Both the position numbers and the translations under genes were made by a program. DNA of 64,000 nt from the NCBI GenBank assembly GCA_016707205.1, contig JADJHZ010000015.1, positions 1 to 64,000 on the forward strand. The letters run 5' to 3'. Each line of letters starts with the position of its first letter. The first letter of the stretch is position 1. A model generated the notes under the pieces. The model ran no database searches, was not told the origin of the DNA, and worked only from the letters and a program-made list of their open reading frames with translations. Shown here in pieces: positions 1 through 8,377 of this stretch. The stretch is from Haliscomenobacter sp. Its GTDB lineage: Bacteria > Bacteroidota > Bacteroidia > Chitinophagales > Saprospiraceae.

Positions 1-793
1 GTAAAGATCCCGGTACAGATTTCGCACATGAAACTGGCTATCGTCAGTCAATGGGGAAAGGCCGACAGCTTGCTCCAGGTCCTGGATAAAGCCCGGAAAC
101 GGGGCGTTCAGGTGACTGCGGATGTGTATCCGTACGAATACTGGCAGTCTACCATGACCGTCTTATTTCCCGACCGGAATTTTACCGATCTAAACGCAGC
201 ACGGTTTGCCCTTACTGAACTGACGACCCCCGAAGGTATGTTCATCGCCAACTACGAGCCCGACACGACCCTGGAAGGACAAACCCTGGCGGACCTTGCC
301 GCCGCCCGCGGACAAGCGCCCGAGATCGTTTACCTGGATCTGATCAAAACCGTTTTGGAGCAGCAAGCCGAAGAAAGCGTGATTTGTACCAGTATGGATC
401 CTACCGATGTCGGCAAGTTGCTGGCCTGGCCCTGGAGCAACGTGTGTACCGATGGCACGCTCAACGGCACGCACCCCAGGGGAGCGGGGAGCTTTCCCAA
501 GGTGTTGCGGCTGTACCAAAAGGAACAAGGGCTCTTCGACCTGCCCGAAGCGGTGCGGAAAAATGACTTCCCTGGCTGCCCAAAATATGGGTTTCCGGGA
601 CCGGGGCCTACTTCAGCCCGGCTATGTGGCCGATCTGGTGCTTTTTGATCCGGATACGGTGACCGACCACGCCGATATGGTCCAGCCCACCGCCTTATCC
701 GAAGGGATTCTGCAGGTTTGGGTCAACGGTCAGGAAGTATGGAGAGACGGCGAAACGATGGGGAATTTGCCGGGCAAAGCGGTTAAACGGTAG
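1..793 (+). CDS. N-acyl-D-amino-acid deacylase (D-aminoacylase family amidohydrolase), 3' part, one frameshift
   Basis: This is the C-terminal half of a metal-dependent amidohydrolase of the D-aminoacylase family, which hydrolyses N-acyl-D-amino acids. The reading frame is open from base 1, so the start lies outside the window. Visible family signatures are VQISHMK near the left edge, CTDGTLNGTHPRGAGSF in the middle (metal-site and substrate region), and LLQPGYVADLVLFDP close to the end, which is the usual amidohydrolase C-terminal beta-sandwich segment. The first frame runs off course after PEAVRK at about 560-566. One base fewer in the run of five A there restores RKMTSLAAQNMGF in the frame that ends at 793. 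The break is therefore a single-base insertion, either a sequencing error or a real mutation. The family assignment is firm; the exact substrate is unknown. Confidence 0.85.
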
Positions 794-867
794 ACGGTAG
801 ACGGGAGACGGGAGACGGGGTTGTACCGTCCACGTCCACCGCTCAACGTCCACCGTCCACCGTCTAA
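791..867. repeat. Convergent heptamer arrays forming a hairpin between two converging genes
   Basis: From 791 to 818 there are four heptamers (TAGACGG twice, GAGACGG twice). After a 7-base gap, 826-867 holds six heptamers of the complementary type (mostly CGTCCAC, ending CGTCTAA). The two halves can pair, so the unit probably works as a bidirectional transcription terminator between the D-aminoacylase and M1 peptidase genes. Both stop codons (791-793 on +, 864-866 on -) lie inside repeat units. Confidence 0.7.
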
Positions 868-3239
868 TTTCCGGCCTTCTGGCCTTCTTTCTTCGCTGCC
901 TGCATAGGGTTCTCGCCCATTGGGCCGCCGCGGCGCATGCCGCCCTGCTGCTTGAACAGCTCAAACTTGGACATTTGCGGCTGGCGGGGGAAGAAGTTGT
1001 TCCTCGGTGTCTACGTCGGCAGTTTCTTCGTTGGGGTCGAGGATGACCTCGACGACCGGCTTGTCGAAAGCGAACACCTTGGTGACCTCTTTGTCATTGA
1101 GGCGCCAGATCTCGGCGGGGATGCGCCGGATATGGGAGGGAGCCGTCTTCAAAGACGAACTTCAGGATCAGGGGCATTACCAGGCCGCCTTTGTTGGAGA
1201 AATCGAGCTGGTAGAAACGCTTGCCCGATTCGAGCAGCGCCCGTTCTTTGGGATCCAGCGTCTGCAGGTATTGCTTGTAGCGTTCGCGATCTCCGGTGGT
1301 GATCCCGTTCGGGTCGTAGCTGTTGTAGAAATCGTTCAACGCCGGATTGCGCTCGACAGCTACGGTAGCCAGATCCTTTTTATTGTTCTGATAGGTGACG
1401 TCGTTCTCCTGTTTCTCCTTAGTCTTTTGGGCCAGCAGCGGTTTTTCCACCTCCGGGTTTTTGGAGTCGAGGCGGAATTCCGCGACGTTGTCGAGGGAAA
1501 TGTCCACGTTATCGGTGGTGTAGAACCAGCCTCTCCAGAACCAGTCGAGATCCATCCCGGAAGCGTCTTCCATGGTGCGGAAGAGGTCGGCGGGAGTTGG
1601 GTGCTTGAACGCCCAACGGCGCGCGTATTCCCGGAAGGCGAAGTCGAACAGTTCGCGCCCCATAACCGTTTCGCGCAGGATATTCATTGCGGTAGCCGGT
1701 TTGCCATAGGCATTGCTGCCAAACTGGATAATCGACTCGGAGTTGGTCATGATGGGGTTCTGCACGCTTTTATCCGCCTTCATATAGGAGATGATATTCC
1801 TTGCGGGTCCGCTGCCGCTCGGGTAGTCGCGCTGCCATTCCTGCTCGGCAAGAAACTGGCAGAAGGAGTTGATGCCTTCATCCATCCACGTCCACTGGCG
1901 CTCGTCGGAGTTGACGATCATAGGGAAAAAGTTGTGCCCTACTTCGTGGAATACCACGGAGAGCATGCCGTATTTGGTGCGGTCGGAGTAGGTGCCGTCT
2001 TTCTCCGGGCGGCCGTAGTTGAAGCAGATCATCGGATATTCCATGCCATTGGATGCTTCCACCGAGATCGCAACGGGGTAGGGGTAAGCGAACGTATGCT
2101 TGGAGTATATCCTCAGCGTATGCGCTACTGCCTCGGTGGAGTACTGCCCGTAGAGCGGGTTGGCTTCTTTCGGATAGTACGACATCGCCATGATCGGGTT
2201 GTGCGCCGCTCCGTCGAGTTGCACGCCCATGGCGTCCCAAATGTATTTACGGGACGTGCCAAAGGCGTAATCGCGCACGTTTTCCGCTTTGTAGATCCAG
2301 GTTTTCTTGGTAGTCGCTTTGGTTTTCTCTTTAGCTGTCGCTTCTTCCTGGGTGACGATCACCACGGGGTTGGCGGATGTTTTAGAAGCTTCAAACCGCT
2401 TCAGTTGCTCCGGGGTGAGTACGTCTTTAGCGTTCTGGAGTACGCCGGTGGCGGCGACGATATGGTCGGACGGCACGGTAATGGCTACCGTGTAGTTGCC
2501 GAACGGCAGGGTAAATTCCCCGCGGCCAAAGAACTGCTTGTGCTGCCAGCCGTTGTAGTCGTCGTACACGGCCATGCGCGGGAACCACTGAGCCAGCGTA
2601 TACAAGTAGTTGCCATCTTCGGGGAAGAACTCAAAGCCGCCCCGGGAATCGGCCGACAGAGAGGGGGTTTTGGCGGTCGTTGATGTTGTACCACCAGCCG
2701 ATCTGAAGGGTCAACTTACCCGTTTTGGCGGCCAAAGGCGCAGGCAGGTCTACCCGCATCATGGTTTTGTTGATCGTATACTTCAGCACTTTGCCCGTGG
2801 CGTCTTTGACGTACTCGATCTTGAAGCCGCCGTCGAATGTCGTATCGGTCATCATGTTGAGCTGGGTCAGCGTGGAGCGCTCGGACAGCTTGTTGGTCGT
2901 CGTTTTGTAGGTGTCGGAGTTGGGGTGCACCACGTTTTGGTCGAGCTGGATCCAAACGTAGCTCAGCGGATGGGGCGACAGGTTGTTGTACGTAATGGTC
3001 TCCTTGCCGTAGAGGCGCTGCTTTTCGTCGTCGATCTCTACCTTAATGTCGTAGTCGGCCCGCTGTTGCCAGTAATCTTCGCCGGGTGCGCCGGAAGCGG
3101 TGCGGTAGGTGTTGGGGGTAGGTAGCTCCACGCCTAATTGGCGGAACTTCGTTTGGTCGGTGTTGGATTGGGCGAAAGCCGAGGATGCCATGCCCACGCT
3201 GCCTAAAAGCAGCAAAAACAGTCGTGTGAATGATTTCAT
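864..3239 (-). pseudogene. M1 family zinc metallopeptidase, secreted, interrupted by about three frameshifts
   Basis: This is an exported aminopeptidase-like enzyme of family M1 (gluzincin). The start at 3239 is followed by a clear signal peptide (LLLLGSVGMASSAFAQ). Zinc-site residues are intact: HEVGH followed 18 residues later by the Glu in WMDEG, and NGMEYP occupies the place of the GAMEN exopeptidase motif. The reading frame is broken at about 2655-2690 (near a GGGGGTTTT run on +), about 1128-1142, and about 985-1003. In each case the adjoining frame continues the same family sequence: RGGFEFFPEDGNYLY, then IRRIPAEIWRLNDKEV, then NFFPRQPQMSKFELF up to a stop at 864-866. A joined product would be about 790 residues, normal for this Bacteroidota subgroup. 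Either the gene is decayed or the assembly carries homopolymer errors. It lies 2.3 kb from a DUF6702 gene on the same strand, a neighbour I recall for this subgroup. Confidence 0.85.
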
Positions 3240-3304
3240 TTCGCAAAAAGGATTGTTACAGAAAAAAAATTGGTTCTCCACAATGGGCGCAAAGATAAAA
3301 AAAT

Positions 3305-3336
3305 GTTTAGACGTTTAGGCGTTTGGGCGTTTAGAC
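3305..3336 (+). repeat. Four tandem octamers GTTTRGRC
   Basis: Four units of GTTTAGAC, GTTTAGGC, GTTTGGGC and GTTTAGAC stand in exact 8-base register, about 65 bases 5' of the M1 peptidase start. Complementary units (GCCTAAAC and degenerate neighbours) occur at about 3545-3565, so the intervening repeat block is flanked by inverted octamers. Confidence 0.75.
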
Positions 3337-3337
3337 G

Positions 3338-3554
3338 CCTGTTGTCCGTAGACTTCCGTCTACGGATAGTTCAATCTTCAGATTGCGTTTGTAAGCCAAA
3401 TAGCGCCGTCAGACGTGCACCCTCACTTGCCCCAACGCCCCCTGTTGTCCGTAGACTTCCGTCTACGGATAGTTCAATCTTCAGATTGTGTCTGCAAGCC
3501 AAATAGCGCCGCCAGACGTGAACCCTGCACTTCTTTAGGGTTGGCCCCAACGCC
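3338..3554. repeat. Two direct copies of a ~105-base intergenic repeat with internal palindromes
   Basis: Copy one (3338-3440) and copy two (3441-3554) are nearly identical apart from a short insertion in copy two. Each carries the palindrome GTAGACTTCCGTCTAC (3348-3363, 3451-3466) and the palindrome CAATCTTCAGATTG (3372-3385, 3475-3488). The TCTTCAGA core recurs in the intergenic regions near 48.4 kb and 55.5 kb. No coding potential is apparent. Confidence 0.8.
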
Positions 3555-3562
3555 TAAACGCT

Positions 3563-4675
3563 TTACCGTTGAACGACAAACCTCGCCACCGAAATCGAAC
3601 CACCGCTTCGGAGCGCGAGCCAATAGGAACCCTGGGGCAGAGAACCTACCTCCAGGTGTATGGTTTGGTCGCCAAAAGTGACCGAATTTTTACAAACGGT
3701 TCGGCCCAAAAGGTCGATCACGAGGAGTTCTCCGGGCCCGGCAAGCGGGGCGGGCAGTTGGACATTAAGGACTTCCGAGACCACATTGGGGATGATCTGA
3801 AGGGCGCCGGCCGACCCGTTGAAGACCACGGCGAGAACGGGAAAAAAGGTTTCCGCTCCGCTGAAGTCTACCTGCCGCAGCCGGTAGTAATTGAGGCCGG
3901 GGAAAGGGGCTTCGTCGGCGAATTGATAGTGCCTGGGGGTATCCGAAGGGCCGGTCCCCGGGACCGTTCCCAGGACTTCAAACCGGAGGCCGTCGCGGCT
4001 CCGCTGCACTTCCACGAACGCGTTATCGGATTCGAAGGCGGTGGTCCACCGGAGCATAATGGCCATTCCCTGCTGACTTCCCGTAAAATCGAGCAGCCGG
4101 ATGGGCAGGGGCGGGCCGTTGTAGGTGAGGACGTAGTCCGGCGCGGCAGCGTCGATCGTCCAGTAGGAGGGATTGGGTAGGGTAGGGCCGCCGGTGAAGG
4201 TTCCGGTGAAGGCATTGGCGTCGATGAGGGTGAAGGAGGGATTGGACGAAAGCGCATCGTGCACGGTAACGTTCAGGGTTCCGTTCAGGGTAGCGGTTCC
4301 TTGCACGGCAATCAGGTCATTTTGAGGCGCGCCGCTGACGTCCATTTCCAGCGTTCCTTCGTTGATGAAATCGCCGGTAATAGTGAGCACCCCATTTAAG
4401 TTGGTGGGAGAAACCGTCCCTCCTGCCGCATTTTTGAAACCGCCGGTAATCGTTCCGCTAGCCTCGAACACCCCTCCGCTGTTGTCGAAATAGTCGATGT
4501 GGTTGTTGGAAAAGGCGCCGGAACTAAACTGGAAACTCCCGTCATTTTCGAATAAATCCCCTGGGGAGTCGCCGTTGTTAAAGGCGCCTCCGCTTAATTG
4601 GAACGTACGGTTATTGGTTATGGAGCCATAATTATTGAACGTACCCTGATTGATTACCGTGCTGTCGTTGACCAT
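3563..4675 (-). CDS. Secreted repeat protein with T9SS C-terminal sorting domain, C-terminal part
   Basis: This segment is a Gly/Asn-rich beta-repeat region (units like NQGTFNNYGSITNN and GTLEMDVSG, similar to autotransporter-like or beta-helix repeats). Next comes a region typical of Bacteroidota surface proteins (LPIRLLDFTGSQQG, then LRWTTAFESDNAFVEVQRS, FAD.. and GLNYYRLRQVDFSG), and finally a T9SS type A sorting domain (LPQGSYWLALRSG near the end). The natural start is missing: upstream bases in this frame give SGGT before the first Met and then a stop. It is the downstream half of the gene whose 5' part is 4729-5142. At least two single-base shifts between 4676 and 4745 separate them, since NDGAYFL and SGTANILQEG can be read in the other frames. 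Probable role: cell-surface or secreted protein of unknown target. Confidence 0.75.
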   Translation of the reverse strand: MVNDSTVINQGTFNNYGSITNNRTFQLSGGAFNNGDSPGDLFENDGSFQFSSGAFSNNHIDYFDNSGGVFEASGTITGGFKNAAGGTVSPTNLNGVLTITGDFINEGTLEMDVSGAPQNDLIAVQGTATLNGTLNVTVHDALSSNPSFTLIDANAFTGTFTGGPTLPNPSYWTIDAAAPDYVLTYNGPPLPIRLLDFTGSQQGMAIMLRWTTAFESDNAFVEVQRSRDGLRFEVLGTVPGTGPSDTPRHYQFADEAPFPGLNYYRLRQVDFSGAETFFPVLAVVFNGSAGALQIIPNVVSEVLNVQLPAPLAGPGELLVIDLLGRTVCKNSVTFGDQTIHLEVGSLPQGSYWLALRSGGSISVARFVVQR

Positions 4676-4728
4676 CGTCCCTCCTGAAGGATATTGGCAG
4701 TTCCGGAGAAATTAAGAAATAAGCGCCA

Positions 4729-5142
4729 TCATTTTTGGAATGTTCCGGAAATACTAACCGCTCCGCCGCTTTGCGTGAAGGATCCGGCAGGGTCATTTTG
4801 CAGGGCGCCCGAGACTGTCAGCGTTCCCGATGATAACAGGTAGGAGCCCTGATTGACGAAGCTCCCCTCGATGGTGAGGTTCGCCTGCTGAAGGAACAAT
4901 TTTCCGGAATTGACGCGTAAGGAGGCTCCTGGGGCAATCGTTTTGGGGGTGGTTAAAAGACAAAGCCCATCGATGATGACCTCCCCGCTGGTCAAGGGGT
5001 TGGGGGGAACGCCAACCGGGCTCCAGCTACTGGCGTTATCCCAGCCCAACGCATTCACATAAGTATAGGTTTGCGCTATTCCATTGGCAGTGGCCAGGAA
5101 GGCTAGCAGAAGAACCGGAAAAAAGCGGTTGTTAACGTTCAC
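4729..5142 (-). CDS. 5' part of the same T9SS-sorted repeat protein (signal peptide and first repeats)
   Basis: It encodes a hydrophobic signal peptide (FFPVLLLAFLATANGIAQ), a short segment with WDNASSWSPVGVPP as often seen at the start of Bacteroidota surface proteins, and the first beta repeats (GSFVNQGSYLLSSG, GGAVSISGTFQ). The frame is open further upstream to 5316, but that stretch looks like intergenic DNA. A GTG at 5142, directly before the signal peptide, is my preferred start; no in-frame ATG is well placed. The frame stops at 4729 and the coding sense passes to the segment ending at 3563, as described there. Together they would give a protein of about 520 residues. Confidence 0.65.
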   Translation of the reverse strand: MNVNNRFFPVLLLAFLATANGIAQTYTYVNALGWDNASSWSPVGVPPNPLTSGEVIIDGLCLLTTPKTIAPGASLRVNSGKLFLQQANLTIEGSFVNQGSYLLSSGTLTVSGALQNDPAGSFTQSGGAVSISGTFQK

Positions 5143-5535
5143 AAGCCGATCAATTGGGTGCGAAATGGCTGCAAGATAAGGATTTAAATAGCCTGGGAGG
5201 TATTTCAAAACCTTTTCCAGGGGAAGGGCATGGAGCCTCAAAGAGATACGTAGCCCGACGCTGGAGCCCACAGACGCTATGGTCTGGGCATGCTCGCGCC
5301 AGATTGGTCCGGACATTGCCCTCCGCAGCCCGGAGCCCGTGGAAAACGCTGTTCCCGTTCGAAGAACGGGATCGCCTTATGGGGTTAACCGCACAAAACG
5401 CAGGGTTTATGCAAAGATAGCCGTTCAGAGCGGTTAAAGCCCATAGAGCGAAGGCGTTTCCCACGGAGCGTTAGGGCGAAGGAGCGCCTTTTTTTTGGTT
5501 CTTTTTTTGGGCGAGCAAAAAAAGAACATACCCCC
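5143..5535. other. Intergenic region without a gene
   Basis: About 390 bases with no convincing gene; the short frames on both strands look random. It contains a hairpin at 5353-5371 (stem TCCCGTTC, loop GAA) and the terminator listed at 5498-5527. Its function is otherwise unknown. Confidence 0.6.
5498..5527 (-). terminator. Terminator-like inverted repeat after the DUF6702 gene
   Basis: An 11-base perfect inverted repeat (GTTCTTTTTTT and its complement) surrounds an 8-base loop, 8 bases beyond the DUF6702 stop codon. The A/T tracts on both arms would work as a terminator read from either side. A separate GGCG/CGCC mini-hairpin followed by eight T (5475-5496) lies beside it on the + strand. 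Confidence 0.6.
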
Positions 5536-6048
5536 TTAAAATTCCACCCGGTCAGAAATATACCCCTTCCGGAACCGCAAGCTCCCCTTTTTGCCCGCTA
5601 CTTCCAGGTTGATGAGGTTGTTTTGGTCGTCGTACAGGCTCATGAGGAACTCGTCGCGGATCTCGATTTGTTTGGGGCGGGGTACCTGGGTGAACTCCAC
5701 GTAAATCCAGGCGGCGCCCCCTTCGTATTCTTTGCCAAGCAGGTTGCCGGAGAGGGTTTTGCCGTTGACTTTCACCTGAAAAAGGGCGTTTACATACGCC
5801 TGGAGGTATTTGCCGGCATCCGGGTGTTCCTTGGGCGTATTCAACTGCAAGCGGATTTCCCTGCCCCGCGCTTTTTCCATTTGTTCCATCTGCAACTCCA
5901 GATCATCTACAAAAATTTTGTGAATGACCTGAAGGGATTTTTCCTTTTCGGAATAAGCCATGTCCGTAAGCGTCAGATGAATAGGGTGGGCGCCAGGAAG
6001 CGCTGAAAGACAAAAAAATACCCAAAAAGCGGCCATGTTTTTTTTCAA
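5536..6048 (-). CDS. DUF6702 family exported protein
   Basis: A 170-residue protein with an N-terminal signal peptide (AFWVFFCLSALPGAHPIHL). The mature part starts with the family signature HPIHLTLTDMAYSEKEKSL and ends with a charged region containing FLMSLYDDQNNLINLEVAGKK. This matches DUF6702, a small periplasmic or exported family of Bacteroidota with no known function. The length is normal and the frame intact, unlike the three genes to its left. I recall DUF6702 genes next to M1 metallopeptidase genes of the type at 864-3239; here a T9SS protein gene lies between them. The family call is from memory of its conserved start. Confidence 0.75.
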   Translation of the reverse strand: MKKNMAAFWVFFCLSALPGAHPIHLTLTDMAYSEKEKSLQVIHKIFVDDLELQMEQMEKARGREIRLQLNTPKEHPDAGKYLQAYVNALFQVKVNGKTLSGNLLGKEYEGGAAWIYVEFTQVPRPKQIEIRDEFLMSLYDDQNNLINLEVAGKKGSLRFRKGYISDRVEF

Positions 6049-6412
6049 AAGAACAACAGAAAGTCCAAAGTGGTTGGAAAATTTTTAGCACATGCTTTTC
6101 GATACTCCTTATCGCATCACGCCTATAAACGCGGTATTTTTCTACATGCCATGGACAAAACATCGCGCTGAAAGGCCTTGAATCCATTTCAAAACAAAAG
6201 AGCCGCTTTGGATAAAAATGACAATCAGGCATTTATGCGAAAAAATTATAATAAGGTAACGCGAAAACCGGCTGGATTTATGTACTTTTGACGAATATTA
6301 AATGGCAAGTCAAATCCTTTCTGTTCGTCCTAGGGGGGCATATCGAATACCCGAAGGCCGTGTTCTGAGAAGCAGGGAACGTTTTGGATATCAAGCCAAT
6401 AAATCATAACTC
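6049..6412 (+). promoter_or_regulatory. Upstream region of the first ABC block, paralogous to 12132-12530
   Basis: This 364-base region has no gene. It shares with the region before 12531 a stretch around 6130-6160 (GCGGTATTTTT, then CATG.. and TGGACAAAACA; counterpart at about 12250-12280) and the last bases before the start codon (AATAAATCATAACTC). A -7 box TACTTTTG fitting the Bacteroidota consensus TAnnTTTG lies at 6283-6290, placing transcription about 115 bases before 6413. It must also contain the DUF6702 promoter on the other strand, which I could not place. Confidence 0.6.
6283..6290 (+). promoter_or_regulatory. Promoter -7 box TACTTTTG
   Basis: A perfect match to the Bacteroidota housekeeping -7 element TAnnTTTG. 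No clear -33 TTG lies at the usual distance. It is at almost the same distance from the leader ATG (6413) as TACATTTG at 12406-12413 is from 12531. Confidence 0.5.
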
Positions 6413-6535
6413 ATGAAGCAACCTTTACCCATTCCCAAGGGCAGTTCTTTGTTCCTGGCGCTGCTGTCGCATGGTTTTTCTGTCGTTTCCAACGCGTTTT
6501 CCTCCTTCCGAAAGGCATCATGGCTCTTCCTTTGA
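6413..6535 (+). CDS. Leader ORF (40 aa) homologous to the start of the protein at 12531; probably the out-of-frame true start of A1
   Basis: The 5' context AATAAATCATAACTC plus MKQPL is identical to that of the T9SS protein at 12531. The frame then runs through a long N-region to KASWLFL and stops at 6533-6535. One base more in the TTCCTTT stretch would carry it into the A1 frame and give KASWLFPLMAFGLLIVFP, which parallels GASWFYP...LAFLLFSSPLVLQAQ of the 12531 protein. I infer that the A1 gene carries this leader, left out of frame by an indel or by fusion after loss of a T9SS gene copy. It overlaps A1 by 16 bases. Confidence 0.5.
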   Translation: MKQPLPIPKGSSLFLALLSHGFSVVSNAFSSFRKASWLFL

Positions 6536-8325
6536 TGGCTTTCGGGCTGCTCATCGTCTTTCCTCTTTTCCTCCAAGCCCAGTTTGTTCCTCAGGGGATT
6601 CATTATCAGGCAACGGCTTTGGATGCGCAAGGCCAGCCAATGGCCAATCAGAATACCGTCTTGAGGATTTCTTTGGGATCGGGCACGGAGGCGATTTCCG
6701 TTGCGCTTTATAGCGAAGAGCACGAGGTAAAAACGGATGATTTGGGCCAATTCAACCTGGTCATCGGGCAAGGGAAAAGAATAAAAGGGGCTCTGGCATC
6801 CGTTCCATGGGCAGAAGAACAAATATGGTTTTCCGTAGAAATGGAAGGCAAATCCGGGCAGCCATTTACTCTCCTCAGCCGTTCCAACCTGCTGGCTGTT
6901 CCCTATGCCATGCACGCGAACACGGCTACCCAGCTTGCTCCAGGCGAAGAAAAAAATCAGTCGATCTACTGGCTTACGGGGGGGAATTCGCTAACCTCTC
7001 CGCCTACGCAGTTCCTCGGCACCCGGGATGCGCAGGATTTTGTCATTAAAACCAACGACACGGTTCGGATCAGCATTACGAAAGAAGGGCAGTACCAAAT
7101 CCGCGCTGGCGCCCAGGTGAATGGAGAATCCAGCGATATCAATGCCTATCCCATGACCATAGAAGGAAGCGAGCAGGGAATATACATCAAGGTCAATGGT
7201 TCGAGAAATCATACCACCAACTTTTTGACCTTTGGAGACGACCGGCAATTTAGCTGGGGACGGGTAGAGGGGCAAACTTTTCCCGAACTCGAAGCTACCT
7301 GGCGTTACCAATTGCAGGTTTCCGTATTCGCGCTGCAAGGGGCTTCGCTTGGGCTGAGAATCGCCGCCTGGATCCTGCAAGCGGTGGGGGAAGCCTCCAC
7401 GGTTTGCGATGGCTTTGCCACCGCAGGGTCGGTGGCGCAGATCATCGCGTTTACGATTGAAGCTGCCGGGGTGCTGGCGAATTCCATTACCTGGGGCGTA
7501 GGCATCCGAAGGGAAATTGGCGTGTTTTATGCCTCCGGCGCAGGGGACTATGCGGAGTGGCTGCCCCGCCAGGAAGGCGAACGCGATATGTTCTTCGGAG
7601 AAATCGTTGGCGTAACCGCTGGAAAAGTATCGCTACATACTTCAGATGCCGATCACTACATGGCGGTTTCTATGCGGCCTGCTGTTTTGGGCAACAACCC
7701 GGAGCCAGGAAAAGAAGCGCTTTACGAAAAAATAGCCCTGATGGGGCAGGTCCCCGTGCGCGTTGCCGGACCGGTTTCTGCCGGAGATTATATCCTGCCT
7801 TCCGGAAACCACGATGGATACGGGATTGCCGTCCATCCCCAGGATATGAAATCCGGCGATTTTGGCCGGGTAGTTGGGGTAGCCTGGCAAGACGGAGCCC
7901 CCGATGTGCCTTTCAATTACATCAACACCGCAGTAGGAATCAATTCCAAAGACCTGAGCAAAAAAGTAGACCTGCTCAACCGGCGGGTAGAAAACATCGT
8001 TGCCTATCTCGAAGGGAAAGAGCCTTTGCTCGATCCCAGCGCTTTCGCTTCGGCTTCTGGCCCCAGGACAAACCAGCAAACACAAATGACGAAGGTTTTC
8101 ACCGACGAACAGATAGACCAGCTTCTGGACCGGTATGAACCTTTCTTTAAGGGCTTGGCCTTTCAGGTGGAAAAAGAACTGAAAAAACAAGGCTATGATA
8201 CCCAAACAGCCTATATGCAGGAATTCCTGGATAATCCGGTGCCCATTCTGAAAGAAATGCGCCGAAACCCATCCTTCTACACTCAATGGGCGTTCATTGA
8301 CCGCCAGTTGCCTGCTTCAAAATAA
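6520..8325 (+). CDS. Paralogue A1: secreted fibre-like protein of the ABC family
   Basis: A 601-residue secreted protein. Approximate order: signal peptide (MAFGLLIVFPLFLQAQ, 5-25); N-terminal module common in Bacteroidota secreted proteins (GIHYQATALDAQGQPMAN to NLLAVPYAMHA, 27-135); linker EKNQSIYWLTGGNSL; central module (GIYIKVNGSR, FGDDRQFSWG, 145-262); hydrophobic Ala-rich insert (270-325); a fibre-like module starting GDYAEWLPRQEGERD (340) and running through KIALMGQVPVRV and DYILPSGNHDGYGIAV to about 475; a short coiled coil (LLNRRVENIVAYLEG); and a C-terminal helical domain (FTDEQIDQLLDRY to NPSFYTQWAFID, 525-597). No T9SS domain is present. The closest relative is A2 at 13171. The true start may be at 6413 (see that entry). 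It begins a + strand operon, with B1 52 bases downstream. Molecular function unknown; probably an extracellular structural protein. Confidence 0.8.
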   Translation: MALPLMAFGLLIVFPLFLQAQFVPQGIHYQATALDAQGQPMANQNTVLRISLGSGTEAISVALYSEEHEVKTDDLGQFNLVIGQGKRIKGALASVPWAEEQIWFSVEMEGKSGQPFTLLSRSNLLAVPYAMHANTATQLAPGEEKNQSIYWLTGGNSLTSPPTQFLGTRDAQDFVIKTNDTVRISITKEGQYQIRAGAQVNGESSDINAYPMTIEGSEQGIYIKVNGSRNHTTNFLTFGDDRQFSWGRVEGQTFPELEATWRYQLQVSVFALQGASLGLRIAAWILQAVGEASTVCDGFATAGSVAQIIAFTIEAAGVLANSITWGVGIRREIGVFYASGAGDYAEWLPRQEGERDMFFGEIVGVTAGKVSLHTSDADHYMAVSMRPAVLGNNPEPGKEALYEKIALMGQVPVRVAGPVSAGDYILPSGNHDGYGIAVHPQDMKSGDFGRVVGVAWQDGAPDVPFNYINTAVGINSKDLSKKVDLLNRRVENIVAYLEGKEPLLDPSAFASASGPRTNQQTQMTKVFTDEQIDQLLDRYEPFFKGLAFQVEKELKKQGYDTQTAYMQEFLDNPVPILKEMRRNPSFYTQWAFIDRQLPASK

Positions 8326-8377
8326 TCGGATTTTCCTGTTTTCGAAAAAACGGGTTCATGAGAACGGATAAAAACGC

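Noticed and set aside
1007..2683. 558-codon open frame on the plus strand
   Set aside because: Antisense to the M1 metallopeptidase, whose zinc-site motifs are on the minus strand; no signal or domain in the plus frame.
5150..5464. Short frames (about 80-100 codons) on both strands in 5150-5464
   Set aside because: They overlap each other, lack conserved motifs or leaders, and cover hairpin-containing intergenic DNA.
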